Below, piece after piece: positions 1 through 9,523 of a stretch of DNA of 64,000 bases. The DNA comes from Rhynchopus sp. YZ270_cl-10. Its lineage: Eukaryota > Euglenozoa > Diplonemea > Diplonemida > Diplonemidae. Within the stretch, counting starts at the first letter, position 1; each line of letters opens with the position of its first letter. The stretch is taken from positions 1,272,501 through 1,336,500 of the forward strand of contig OZ037853.1 of assembly GCA_964035575.1 (NCBI GenBank). Direction: 5' to 3'. Under the pieces are notes generated by a model. The model was not told where the DNA came from and ran no database searches. It saw nothing but the letters and a program-made list of their open reading frames with translations. A program made the translations under genes and the position numbers.

Positions 1-63
1 TTATTTTTTTTATAACATTTTTGCATTTTGTTACTTTTTTCATTTTTTGCATTTTATTTTTTT

Positions 64-104
64 GTAACATTTTTGTTACGCCGCAGGCGTAACAAAAATG
101 TTAC
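64..104. repeat. Perfect short palindrome
   Basis: Positions 64-82 and 86-104 are exact reverse complements (19-base arms, 3-base loop). The surrounding 1-410 is AT-rich low-complexity sequence. Just beyond the right arm, TTAC followed by a G run and CTAATA resembles the ends of the inverted-repeat element at 31088-32034, so this may be an end of a related element. Confidence 0.7.
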
Positions 105-139
105 TGGGGGGGCTAATAAAGCATACAGCGCGGAAACCC

Positions 140-265
140 CTGCCACATGATGGTGTAAAAATCTAGCTTTTTACACAGAGTCACTCAACGAACCCTTTTT
201 TGCGGAGCAAAAAAGGGAAAATGGCGCCGCAGGCAAAAAAAAATTGAGGTACAGCCTGGATCGTG
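140..265. repeat. Dispersed repeat, copy A
   Basis: The stretch reading 'tcactcaacgaaccctttttt' style sequence followed by 'gcggagcaaaaaa' and 'ggcgccgcaggc' recurs at about 27825-27985 inside intron 2 of the RING gene. No coding potential is seen. It is a dispersed, presumably mobile, non-coding repeat. Confidence 0.55.
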
Positions 266-409
266 TGGTCAGCAACCCAGTTCCCTATGGTACTCCCGTG
301 GTTCAACCATGGCTCTTTATTTTTTCTTTGTAACATTTGTTACTTTTTGCCCAACTGCAAAAAAACGAATAAAACATTTTATTAAATTGTTACAAAAAAA
401 ATGTTACTT

Positions 410-1220
410 TTGGGTCATTTTTTTATTAATTTATTTTTGAAAAAACATTATTTTTACTATGAGGGTACTAAGTTATTGAATTTATTTTCCCCGGCGGAGC
501 CGAAATTTTTTTTTTTGCCTGCACAAGTGACGACGGGGTTTGTGTGGGTTCTGTTGGAGGAATATGTGGAAAAGGAGGTGTGTAATCAGTGATACACGGA
601 AGTAAAAAACGGTGCGTACGCGCATGCCGTTCGCCTCCATATGGTCTATTTATGGTCTATTTCACCCACGAGATGAAAAGACCTGGACACCAGGAGTCGG
701 TTACACCGAGGCGTGTCCCGCCTCGTCTTCACCACCATCCCCCTCGCAAGCGACGCAAATCGATTGGCTGTTATGGCCCAGCCGAACTTGCGGGTATTCC
801 CGTAAGGTTGAGAAACCTCTTCAGCTCCTCGGGGTTCACAAGAGCCTTGGGTGAAGTACGAACCGCTCTCTTTTTGTGGGTGTTGTACTTGGAGATGGTG
901 GGAGCAGGAATATGGCGTCCTGGGTGAGCGTCATTCCACCACGCCATCACATCAGCGTGCGGTCTGTCATCAGTGCCTGCGTCCGCCGATGAACGGTGAG
1001 GCGCTGGCACTTTCAACTTCTCTGTCATCCGCCATGTCGTTGTCTGTGATGGTGACAATCTCCGGGGCAGTGAGGACAGCCTGCTCGACGATGGTCACAT
1101 CTTCGGCATCTTTCTGTCATTTTTTTGTTCATTCCGTGGTGGAGACAGACATGATGATCGAAAATGAGAGAAAGATGCAGAGAGTCTGGTAGAGATTTAG
1201 ACTGGGATTTGGGTGGGCAA
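410..1220. other. Unassigned region with GC-rich block
   Basis: The first part is AT-rich. Positions 590-1180 are noticeably richer in G+C and contain only short overlapping open frames (up to about 110 residues). None shows a domain I recognise or an intron-exon structure I can defend. It could be the relic of a gene or transposon. I call no gene here. Confidence 0.4.
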
Positions 1221-1227
1221 GCTGTAA

Positions 1228-1330
1228 TTTATAAAATCTTAATTAGCGACGTTCTAATTTATAAAGTCGCTAATTAAATATTTTCAGATTTGGTCGAATT
1301 TATAAATTAGAAATTCACTAATTAGAGGCG
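1228..1330. repeat. AT-rich fold-back sequence
   Basis: TTAATTAGCGAC near 1240 is mirrored by GTCGCTAATTAA near 1268, with further TAATTTATAAA motifs in both orientations to 1330. This gives an imperfect palindrome of about 100 bases with no coding content. It resembles a miniature fold-back element. Positions 1331-1560 downstream contain nothing recognised. Confidence 0.45.
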
Positions 1331-1729
1331 GGACTGTAGTGCAAACTTAAGAATTTTCTGCTGGAACTTACCAAAATCGATTTTCTTTCACCCCAAACAC
1401 CCGCAACACCCCACCTGCTACTTCGGTAGCCTGTGTTGTTGGGAGTTGGTTCTCATGTTGATTCCCAGTGTCTTGCACTGCTTCTTCTGAGCCCAACGCT
1501 GTTTGGCCTGTCGACGTAATAAATACGAAGACAGGGGGGCGGTGCCAACAATTTTCCAATGATGTAACGTTTATCTGTTTGATTTATCGGTTGATATACC
1601 TTGGCAATGCTTGTGTGCTACTTCATGCAAGAAAGGTATATTGAACGGTACTTTCAAGCGATACTTCGTTATGTCATTGGGGGTTATTTTTGTTATTGCG
1701 TTGTGGTACCCAGGTGCCCAGGCACAGGC

Positions 1730-1888
1730 ACCCAGGTCCAGGTACCCACGTACACAGGTACCCAGGTACCCAGGTACCCAGGTACACCGGCACTGTGTAC
1801 TGGGTACCTGGGTACCTGGGTACCTGGGTACCTGGGTACCTGGGTACCTGGGTACCTGGGTACCTGGGTGCCCGGGTGCCTGGGTACC
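1730..1888. repeat. GGTACCTG octamer array in inverted orientation
   Basis: The left arm (about 1745-1785) repeats CAGGTACC and the right arm (about 1799-1875) repeats its reverse complement GGTACCTG. They are separated by a short spacer near 1786-1798. The array could form a long hairpin. Open frames across it on both strands are by-products of a repeat lacking stop triplets. Confidence 0.85.
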
Positions 1889-2212
1889 ATAACGCAATAA
1901 GGGTAGTGTAACTTTTTCGGTCTGTTACCGTTATTTTGGTGTTCGAAAAACCCGGCGGGCGGCGGAGAAAAAAAGTTATGAAGAAAAAAAAGTTTTACCA
2001 GGGGGAAAAAAGTTATGAAGATATTTTCTTACATTTTTCCAGAGTTTTCTTTACAGTCAAATCCTTATTTTCGTGACGTGTAGCTTGTTTTCTGTTGCGT
2101 GTAGCATTTTGTGTCTTCTCATTATCATGTTGCCTGGGTACCTCGGTTCCTGGACACCGGGTGTCTGGTTCCCAGAATGACTGGGTACCAGAAAGTTATA
2201 GGTACTACAGTG

Positions 2213-2420
2213 TGTACAGTGTACAGTGTACAGTGTACAGTGTACAGTGTACAGTGTACAGTGTACAGTGTACAGTGTACAGTGTACAGTGTACAGTGTA
2301 CAGTGTACAGTGTACAGTGTACAGTGTACAGTGTACAGTGTACAGTGTACAGTGTACAGTGTACAGTGTACAGTGTACAGTGTACAGTGTACAGTGTACA
2401 GTGTACAGTGTACAGTGTAC
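2213..2420. repeat. Heptamer satellite TGTACAG, about 30 copies
   Basis: About 208 bases of almost perfect head-to-tail TGTACAG. Each unit contains the palindrome TGTACA. Because the unit is seven bases and yields no stop triplet in any register, all six frames stay open and encode a repeating seven-residue peptide; these are not genes. A related heptamer, TGTGTAC, forms the longer array at 17159-17758. Confidence 0.95.
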
Positions 2421-2561
2421 AAGAAAACACTCGAGAAGGAAAACGACTTTTCTCTCGAGAAAAAATTGCTTACTCACCAAGTGATCGTGAGGTGCTCTAG
2501 GTATGGGCCCTGTACAGCCCCACCCACATCTTTCCTATAGAACCTCTTCATAACTTTTTTC

Positions 2562-2823
2562 CCTACTGAGGGGGGTCGAATAGTAGATCCCCCCTAAATA
2601 GTAGATCCCCCCTGTATAATTTTTTTTCCACATATTACCACAACTACTCAAAACATGAAATTTGTTGCTTTATTGGACTCATCGGGCATTTTTGTGACCT
2701 GGACATGGGGGTCAGACTCCACTTTCGAGCACCTAAAATAGGGTCAAAAAAATTGGAGTCTAAAATTTAGGGGGGGATCTACTATTCAAAGGGGGGATCT
2801 ACTATTCGACCCCCCCCAGTAGG
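2562..2823. mobile_element. Small inverted-repeat element (MITE-like)
   Basis: The ends are inverted copies beginning CCTACTG, then a G run and TCGAATAGTAGAT. The AATAGTAGATCCCCCC motif occurs twice in each arm, giving terminal repeats of roughly 45-50 bases around a short AT-rich core. Total length is 262 bp with no coding capacity. It lies within the larger 1898-2910 element. Confidence 0.7.
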
Positions 2824-3009
2824 TACTTTCTACATAACTTTTTTTTTTTGGTTTTCAAAAAATCCGGCGGGCGGTAACGGTAACAGTCTGAAAAAGTTAC
2901 ACTACCCTTATAACGTTATTGGATAACGTTATAACAAAAATAACGTTATACATAACGTTATAACACCCACAGTATGGATTGAGTGTAAATATTATACGGG
3001 GGGGGGGTT

Positions 3010-3397
3010 TAGCATTTTTGTTGCACCCTATACCTGTGCTTTCACTGCATTGTGTATACGGTACGATACTCTCTTCTTTTCCCTCTTTTCGACAGATGTG
3101 TGTGCACCAGAGGTTCGGAACCGACCTCTAGTCTAGGTAGGGTTGTCACAGCAGTTAAAGAACAGTGAGAAACAAAAACAAAACAAAACACACGCACACA
3201 TTGGGGCGGCAAGAATTGCCTGTTGAAATAGGAGCAAATAAATGCAGGATCCACTTTCACTTTCCCTCCCCTGTCACCCTATACTTGGGTTTCCACAATG
3301 GACTCTTCTTCTTCTTCTCCTTCTTCCCACAACACAGAAACAGGGACAACACACCAACCTCTGTGAACAAACACAACACACATTTTCCTTCAGGAAG
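3010..3397 (+). promoter_or_regulatory. Conserved 5' leader of receptor copy 1
   Basis: This stretch is nearly identical to 18748-19137 ahead of receptor copy 2, so it was duplicated with the gene. It presumably includes promoter and 5' untranslated sequence. A pyrimidine-rich run ending TTCCTTCAG lies just before the start codon and looks like a 3' splice site, so a 5'-UTR intron is possible. The last ~100 bases (from about 3294) also precede copy 3 and occur as a relic at 50262-50348. No TATA box can be asserted. Confidence 0.45.
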
Positions 3398-6300
3398 ATG
3401 GGATCCGGAGCGTCGAAGCCTGAAAAGGACGAGATTGCAAAGGCAATTACTGGGAAGGAGAGGCCCGTGGACGCAGTGGACAGCGTGGACGGGAGGACAA
3501 TGCTGCACAGTGCCGTGCTTGCGGGGGACGTGGAGGCAGTGCGGTTTCTTGTGGAGAACGGGGCAGGGAACGTGCGTGACAGGGACGGGAAGGTGCCGCT
3601 GTGGTACGCACTGCAGCACAGGGACGCGGATGTGCGGGGGCGACTTGAGGCGGAGCTGGGGGCGCATGCAGCACAGATCCTTGCGGAGGTGGAGGATGCT
3701 GTGCAGGTGTACCTCACTCACGGTGTCGCCACAACAACAACAGCAACAACAAGAACACCAGGTGTGGCAGTGGAACGGAGCAGTGGAGATGCAACGACAG
3801 CACCTCTTACTGACCCTCACATGGACATGGCGAAAGACACAGGTGCGGTGGAGGATGCTGTGCAAGTGTACGTTACTGATGGAGTCGCGACAACAACAAC
3901 AACAGAAACAACAACAACAACTACCATAATAACGGCACCAACAAGAACAACAACAACGACAGTAACAACAACAACAGTAACAACAATACCAAGAACAACA
4001 ATAGGTACAACAGCAACAACAACAGCTTTGGCAGTGGAACGAAGCAGTGGAGATGCAACGACAGCACCTCTGACTGACCCTCACATGGACATGGCGAAAG
4101 ACACGAACACCTTGACTGGAGACAGGCACCTGGGAGAGGACGATCTTGACGGGGACACAGGTGCACTGTGGCACACAGACGGACGGAAGGTGGAGTTCCT
4201 GCGGAAAACAGACGACAACAACAACAAGAACAAGAACAAGAACAGCAATGGAGGTGAAGACCTGCTGTGCTGGCTGCGTGGTCTGCCAAAGGTGGATCCG
4301 CCGTTGGGCTACACAGACGAACACGTGCGGCACATGGAGGCGGGGTTCCGTGTGGTGTGCAAGCGTCTGCTGGAGGACATCAGAAAACGGAGGGAGGCTG
4401 CGGGGACACGTGGTGGGCACGTGGAGGTGGAGGACTGGATGGCGGCACGCGACCCGTTTGAGCTGCTGCTGTCGGGGTTCCTGTTCACGTCTGACTGCGT
4501 GGAGTATGTGCTGGACAGCGGCGGGGATGTTGTGTGCGACGAAAAGGACGGCACACCGCAGATTGCGAAAGGGCCTGACGGGAAGCTGCGGTACATCAGA
4601 CTGACGGAGCGGGCTGTGCTGGACAACCACGGGAGTGCTGCTGATGTGAAATCACAGTCGCTTGCGCTGTACATGACGATGAACACTGCGATGCGTGCTG
4701 TGGGGCAGCTGGCTGCGGTGAAGGAGTGGAAGGGGACACCTGAGAAGACAGCACCGAACGTGTTTGAGCTGTCGCCCGCACCCCCGCAGCTGCACGTGAT
4801 TGAGACCTTTGCGCCGCTGATCCGTGGTCTGGACCGGCTGATTGGGAGCCGGCGGAAGCAGCTGCGGACTGTGTTCCGTGGGATCACTGTGAACGTGTCT
4901 GCGAAGTACGCGCTGAATACGCACATTGTGTGGAACTGCTTCACGTCGACAACACTGACGCGGGATGTGGCTCGGAGCTTCATGTACGGGAAGGGGGGCA
5001 CGTTCTTTGTGGTGGTGGCGAAGGAGGGTGCTGCAGACGTGAAGTTCTCGTCTGTGTATGCTTCGGAGGACGAGCTGCTGTACACAGCGAACATCGAGTA
5101 CCTGGTGCAGTGGAAGCTTTCGCCGACGCTGCTGCGGATGATGGGGCTGCGCTTTGACGTGATTGTGATGCAGGAGGTGTGTTCTGGTGTTGGGGAGACG
5201 AGTGCGGCTGAGCAGGTGGGTGCGCTGCAGGAGGTGATGGGACACACAGTCGCGTTCTTCGAGGACTATCTTGCGCAGTACGTGGAGGGGCGTGTGGGGG
5301 ACGACACACGTGTGGATGAGTCGGAGACACGTCCGCTGATGGAGGAGGTGCGGAGGTGGCTTCGTGCACGTGGAGGTGGAGGTGGAGGTGGGAAGATGTC
5401 TTCCGTGTGCACACAGGCAGCAGCGGGCACAGAGCGCAAGCCTGATGTGGAGGCGAGAGAAGAAAGACAAGGGACGTGTGGTGTGCTGTGTGTGATCGGA
5501 GAAGGAGGGAGCGGGAAGACGTCTGCTTCGATTGCAATTCTGAGCGACCTTGCAACGTCTGCGAGGAAGAGCGAAAGCACCAGCAACGAAGACACAACGA
5601 CAAACAGGAACACAAACAGAAACAGAAACAGCGTGGTGAGTGATGTGACTGCGGATGCGAAGCCGTACTTCCCTGTGTTTGTGGCGCTGCCGACTGTGAA
5701 GCAGCACCTGCTTGAGAAGGGAGGGCTGGACAGGTTTGTGCTGGAGTCGTTTGCGCTGCGGGAGGCGGACCGTGCGTTCCTTGCGGAGACGTACGAGGTG
5801 GTGCTGGTGCTGGACTCGCTGGACGAGGTGGGGCTGACGCAGAAGGATGTGGGTGCTGTGGTGGCTGAGGGTGGCCTTCTGTGCCGGCACCCGTGGGTGG
5901 AGGCACACTGCAGCGTTGTTGTGACTGTGCGTGGTGAGTACCTGAAGGGTGTGGACACGTCTCCGTCTGGTGTGTGTGGGGCTGGTGTGCGTGCTCTGTA
6001 CATGCAGCCGTTCACAGAGGTGGATGCGAGAACGTACATCAATCGTGCAAACACAGCCTGGGAGAAGGAGAAGGAACACAAACAGGAGAAGGAGAAGTCA
6101 ACCCACAAGGAAGAGCGCACAGTCTTCGTGAGTGAGGAGGACGTTGAGGGACTTGTGCAGCTGCGGAACCCGTTTGTGCTGCACATGGCGTGCCACGCGC
6201 AGTGCAGCGGGAAGGCTTCTGAGGAGGTGATCTACGAGACCTACCTGGAGACGTGGACGAAGAAGGAGATGGCGTCTGGTGGAGTTGCTGGTGCTGATGC

Positions 6301-8878
6301 TGTTTCGGATGTGTCTTTGGAGGATGTGGTGCGTGCAGGGGAGCTTGTTGCATGCAGGATGCTGGAGACGAACGAGTGGCAGGGGACTGTGGGTGTGGCG
6401 TCGGAGGTTCTTGATTCGCAGCACGGTGTGTGTGAGGCTGTGCGGGATGCGTGCTTCCGCTGCCTGCCGTTCCGGATTGAGGACTTTGGGGAGGAGCGGA
6501 GTGCGTTCACGTTCCGGCACAAGTCGCTTGGGGAGCACCTTGCAGCACGGCGGCTTGCACGTGATCCAGCAGGGACACTGGGGACGCTGGTGCAGCGGAG
6601 CTTCAGCAAGGACTCGCAGCGTGTGCTTGGGTTCTTTGCGGCGCTGGTGTGTGGAGACAGTGTGCTGTACGAACGTGCCTGCACAGAGCTGCTCGCGGCT
6701 GTGAAGGCGACACGCGGCAGTGATGTTGCAGGTGGAGATGCAGGTGCCGGTGCTGTGACAGCAGGGTCGAATGCAGCAGCACTGCTGGCACGTGCACGCA
6801 TCCCTGTGAGTGGGGAGGACCTGAGCGGGATCCGTGTGTCGAACTGCGACCTGCGCGGGTCTCTGTTTGTGGAGACGGTGCTGACGGGCGCTTCCTTCTC
6901 GAACTGCTGGCTGGAGCACACTGAGTTCCACACCTGCGACATGGGTGGCACGATGCTGCCTGACTGCTCCCTTGGCACACCACTTCCTGTCCTGCAGCAT
7001 GAAGCCATGGATGTGATAGTCACACCTGACGGCAGTCATATGGTAACAGCTGGCCGTGGCAGTGTACATGTGTGGAGCATGTCTTCTGGGCAAGAAGTGA
7101 TGGTCTTGGAAGGACATACGGGGTGTATCTTTGGAGTGGCAGTAACACCTGACGGAACCCGCGTAGTTTCGTGCTCCTATGACGAAACTGTGCGTGTGTG
7201 GGATTTGCACACTGGGGAGGCAGTGTTCGTCTTGGAAGGCCACAAAGATGGGGTATACGAAGTGGCAGTCACTCCCGACAGTTCTAAAGTTGTTTCAACT
7301 TCTGCTAAAGACGGCATCCGTGTGTGGGATCTCTCGACGGGGATGGAAGTGCTGGCAATAAAGTCGCATGGCATTTACAGCATGGTTATTACGAAGGATG
7401 GAGGTCACATAGTGACATGCTCTGAGGAGGTGCTGTGCGTATGGGATCTGGTGACGGGGAAGCAGGAGATGCAGTGGCCTTGTTGTGTGACGGATTCGCA
7501 TGCACTGGCAGTCACTCCCGATGGACGCCATGTTGTTTCGTGCTGTGATGATGGCGTACATGTTTGGAACCTCTCCACTGGGGCAGAGGTGATGGTGTTC
7601 CATGCCGACGCTGAGTTTCAGCCAGCAGTGGCAGTCACTCCCGATGGATGTCACGTGGTTGCTGGATCCAAGAGCGGCAGTGTGCACGTTTGGAGCATTT
7701 CGACTGGGAAGGAGGTGACGGTGTTACCAGGGCATGTTTTTGAGTTGAGGGCAGTGTCAGTGTCACCAGATGGATGCCACGTGGTTTCATGCTCCTTCAA
7801 CGACGGTACTGTACGAGTGTGGAACACCCCGACTGGGAAGGAGACACCAGGTTTCGAAGGAGTCTCAGGCGAGTCTGTGGCAGCGGCCCCTGATGGATCT
7901 ATCATTTCGTACGGTGGCAAGAGGAACTCCATCTGGAACGCATCCACCGGCAGGCAGACCCAGGTTGTTGAGGCAGGTATAAAGACAGTTCAGGCTGTGT
8001 ACCCAGATGGCTCTCATGTTGTTTATTGCTCTTGCGACGACGCTGGCGAAAGGAGAGCGTGTGTGTGGGACGTTGCGACGGGGAAAGTGCAACCTTTGTG
8101 CACAGATTCCAGTGAGTTTGCGGTGTTCTTGAAGCAGTGTGCAACACTGCATTCCTTAGCAGTGTCTCCCGATGCATCTCACGTGGTGACCTGTTCAAAG
8201 TCTTCACAGGAGGAAGACACTTACTGCACGTATGTGTGGAGCATGCCGACTGGGAAGAAGGTGTCAGTTTATGCAGGAACTACTTGCTGTCCCAACGGAG
8301 TGGTAGTGACTCCTGATGGAGTGCATGTGGTTTCGTACTATCGTGATGGCACCATACACATGTGGAAACTGCACACTGGAGAAGAGACGATGGTGTTCGA
8401 AGGACATGATGCTGTCTACGACGTGGTCGTCACTCGCGATGGATCTCGTCTTGTTTCATGCTCTGCGGGAGACACTGTGGATGTTTGGGATGTTGCCAGC
8501 GGGGAGATAGCCTTCTTCTTGGAGCATGTATATTGTGGGGATGTGTACGGAGTGGCACTGACACCTGATGAAGCTCACGTGGTGTCGCGTACGGCGGACA
8601 GTGTGCAGGTGTGGAGCATGGCCACTCGTGAGCAGGTGGCAACGATGTGGTATTGTAGGGTGTACAGCGTTGCTGTGAGCCCTGATGGACGCGAAGTGAT
8701 CTGCAGTCATAGCTCTGACAGTACTGTGCGTGTGTGGACCCTCGAAGACGGCACGATTGATGGGTTGCGGCTGAAGAGAGTGATCGGCATCCCTCGAACA
8801 GTTCCTCGTGCATTTGACTGTCGCAATGCTGATGCTGTGGAACCTGAACTTGCGAGACAGATTCTTTGTCCTGTCTAG
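3398..8878 (+). CDS. NLR-like receptor, ANK-ART-NACHT-WD40, copy 1
   Basis: This is a 1826-residue intact reading frame. I start it at the ATG at 3398 rather than an upstream in-frame ATG (3242), because MGSGASK fits the N-myristoylation consensus (Gly2, Ser6, Lys7) and all four paralogues start there or at the equivalent. Domains in order: ankyrin-like repeats (~30-95); two Thr-rich modules from ACA/CAA repeats (~105-240); an unassigned conserved block (~285-420); an ADP-ribosyltransferase domain (~425-600) with R494 in VFRGI, S517 in FTSTT and E557-D-E559 (the R-S-ExE signature of arginine-type mono-ART enzymes); a poly-Gly linker; NACHT with Walker [10 protein letters not shown] (K707) and Walker [11 protein letters not shown] (D806); pentapeptide-like repeats (~1140-1195); and about 14 WD40 repeats to the C-terminus. 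Inferred role: a membrane-tethered recognition receptor that oligomerises through NACHT and acts through ADP-ribosylation. Function is inferred, not shown. No homologue was searched. Confidence 0.9.
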   Translation: MGSGASKPEKDEIAKAITGKERPVDAVDSVDGRTMLHSAVLAGDVEAVRFLVENGAGNVRDRDGKVPLWYALQHRDADVRGRLEAELGAHAAQILAEVEDAVQVYLTHGVATTTTATTRTPGVAVERSSGDATTAPLTDPHMDMAKDTGAVEDAVQVYVTDGVATTTTTETTTTTTIITAPTRTTTTTVTTTTVTTIPRTTIGTTATTTALAVERSSGDATTAPLTDPHMDMAKDTNTLTGDRHLGEDDLDGDTGALWHTDGRKVEFLRKTDDNNNKNKNKNSNGGEDLLCWLRGLPKVDPPLGYTDEHVRHMEAGFRVVCKRLLEDIRKRREAAGTRGGHVEVEDWMAARDPFELLLSGFLFTSDCVEYVLDSGGDVVCDEKDGTPQIAKGPDGKLRYIRLTERAVLDNHGSAADVKSQSLALYMTMNTAMRAVGQLAAVKEWKGTPEKTAPNVFELSPAPPQLHVIETFAPLIRGLDRLIGSRRKQLRTVFRGITVNVSAKYALNTHIVWNCFTSTTLTRDVARSFMYGKGGTFFVVVAKEGAADVKFSSVYASEDELLYTANIEYLVQWKLSPTLLRMMGLRFDVIVMQEVCSGVGETSAAEQVGALQEVMGHTVAFFEDYLAQYVEGRVGDDTRVDESETRPLMEEVRRWLRARGGGGGGGKMSSVCTQAAAGTERKPDVEAREERQGTCGVLCVIGEGGSGKTSASIAILSDLATSARKSESTSNEDTTTNRNTNRNRNSVVSDVTADAKPYFPVFVALPTVKQHLLEKGGLDRFVLESFALREADRAFLAETYEVVLVLDSLDEVGLTQKDVGAVVAEGGLLCRHPWVEAHCSVVVTVRGEYLKGVDTSPSGVCGAGVRALYMQPFTEVDARTYINRANTAWEKEKEHKQEKEKSTHKEERTVFVSEEDVEGLVQLRNPFVLHMACHAQCSGKASEEVIYETYLETWTKKEMASGGVAGADAVSDVSLEDVVRAGELVACRMLETNEWQGTVGVASEVLDSQHGVCEAVRDACFRCLPFRIEDFGEERSAFTFRHKSLGEHLAARRLARDPAGTLGTLVQRSFSKDSQRVLGFFAALVCGDSVLYERACTELLAAVKATRGSDVAGGDAGAGAVTAGSNAAALLARARIPVSGEDLSGIRVSNCDLRGSLFVETVLTGASFSNCWLEHTEFHTCDMGGTMLPDCSLGTPLPVLQHEAMDVIVTPDGSHMVTAGRGSVHVWSMSSGQEVMVLEGHTGCIFGVAVTPDGTRVVSCSYDETVRVWDLHTGEAVFVLEGHKDGVYEVAVTPDSSKVVSTSAKDGIRVWDLSTGMEVLAIKSHGIYSMVITKDGGHIVTCSEEVLCVWDLVTGKQEMQWPCCVTDSHALAVTPDGRHVVSCCDDGVHVWNLSTGAEVMVFHADAEFQPAVAVTPDGCHVVAGSKSGSVHVWSISTGKEVTVLPGHVFELRAVSVSPDGCHVVSCSFNDGTVRVWNTPTGKETPGFEGVSGESVAAAPDGSIISYGGKRNSIWNASTGRQTQVVEAGIKTVQAVYPDGSHVVYCSCDDAGERRACVWDVATGKVQPLCTDSSEFAVFLKQCATLHSLAVSPDASHVVTCSKSSQEEDTYCTYVWSMPTGKKVSVYAGTTCCPNGVVVTPDGVHVVSYYRDGTIHMWKLHTGEETMVFEGHDAVYDVVVTRDGSRLVSCSAGDTVDVWDVASGEIAFFLEHVYCGDVYGVALTPDEAHVVSRTADSVQVWSMATREQVATMWYCRVYSVAVSPDGREVICSHSSDSTVRVWTLEDGTIDGLRLKRVIGIPRTVPRAFDCRNADAVEPELARQILCPV

Positions 8879-9523
8879 GAGTGAGCGCACTGTTCGTACT
8901 TACTCTTTGTGTTTGCCTCTTTTCCAAGACGAATGCAGTCTGAGTGACGAGGACGAATGGTGTTGACACTGCCTCGTGCGGTGGTGCCCTCATGCCACTG
9001 CGGGTGCGCTGTGCGAGGACAGAAGAGCGGCTTGTCGAGGTGTTACACTGCCAGTGCACTAAGTGTGCTGTCTCTTCATATTCACACGTCTTTTCCAAGA
9101 TGTGTTGCGATTACACATGCGTTCTGTTCGTTTTGTGGATGTTGCCACTTCCACATCTGTACACTATTCATTTCCGACTTTGCTTTTCCCTGGAGTTTGG
9201 GGCTCTTGCTGTTTTCGTTTTACCAAGGTGGAGCGTTGAGGAATTCCACACACCTTCCGTATTTTGTGTTGAATGATTGAGAGTTTCAGTGTTGCAGTAA
9301 CACCTGTTTTGCCTCACTGCATTGTGCTGGTGTGTGGTTTGGACCTGTGTTTGTTGTTCGCGCATTTTCTGCATTTTATTATTTAACACGTGAGGAAGCC
9401 CACAAGACACGGAGACGCACACAGTGTCACCGCCAGCTGCTAACTGCACGACGCACACCCTCCTCTCCTCCCCTGTCCATTACACTAGCGTGAGCAACTT
9501 TTCAGTTTCACTCACCCCTTTTT
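8879..9523 (+). other. Duplicated 3' flank of receptor copy 1
   Basis: The stretch after the stop codon is repeated closely after copy 2 (24658-25415) and in shorter form after copies 3 (40474-40805) and 4 (about 59655-60030). It probably contains the 3' untranslated region and marks the right edge of the duplicated receptor unit. Open frames here are short and not conserved as protein. Confidence 0.6.

Larger units (their letters stand above)
1898..2910. mobile_element. Composite element with 36-bp inverted ends
   Basis: Positions 1898-1933 and 2875-2910 are inverted copies (about 34 of 36 bases match by eye). The roughly 1-kb interval carries the TGTACAG heptamer array and, nested inside, the smaller element at 2562-2823. 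There is no coding sequence. The form suits a non-autonomous DNA transposon that has captured a satellite. The sequence just outside the right end has several copies of the palindrome ATAACGTTAT (2910-2970). Confidence 0.55.

Noticed and set aside
3242-3397. Upstream in-frame ATG extending receptor copy 1 by 52 residues
   Set aside because: The extension is leader-like, holds an acceptor-like tract and is not shared as protein by copy 4. The MGSGASK start explains all copies better.
4652-6079. Long minus-strand frames opposite the receptor genes (similar ones opposite copies 2-4)
   Set aside because: His/Arg/Pro-rich composition mirrors the GC-rich third positions of the true gene. They lack domains.
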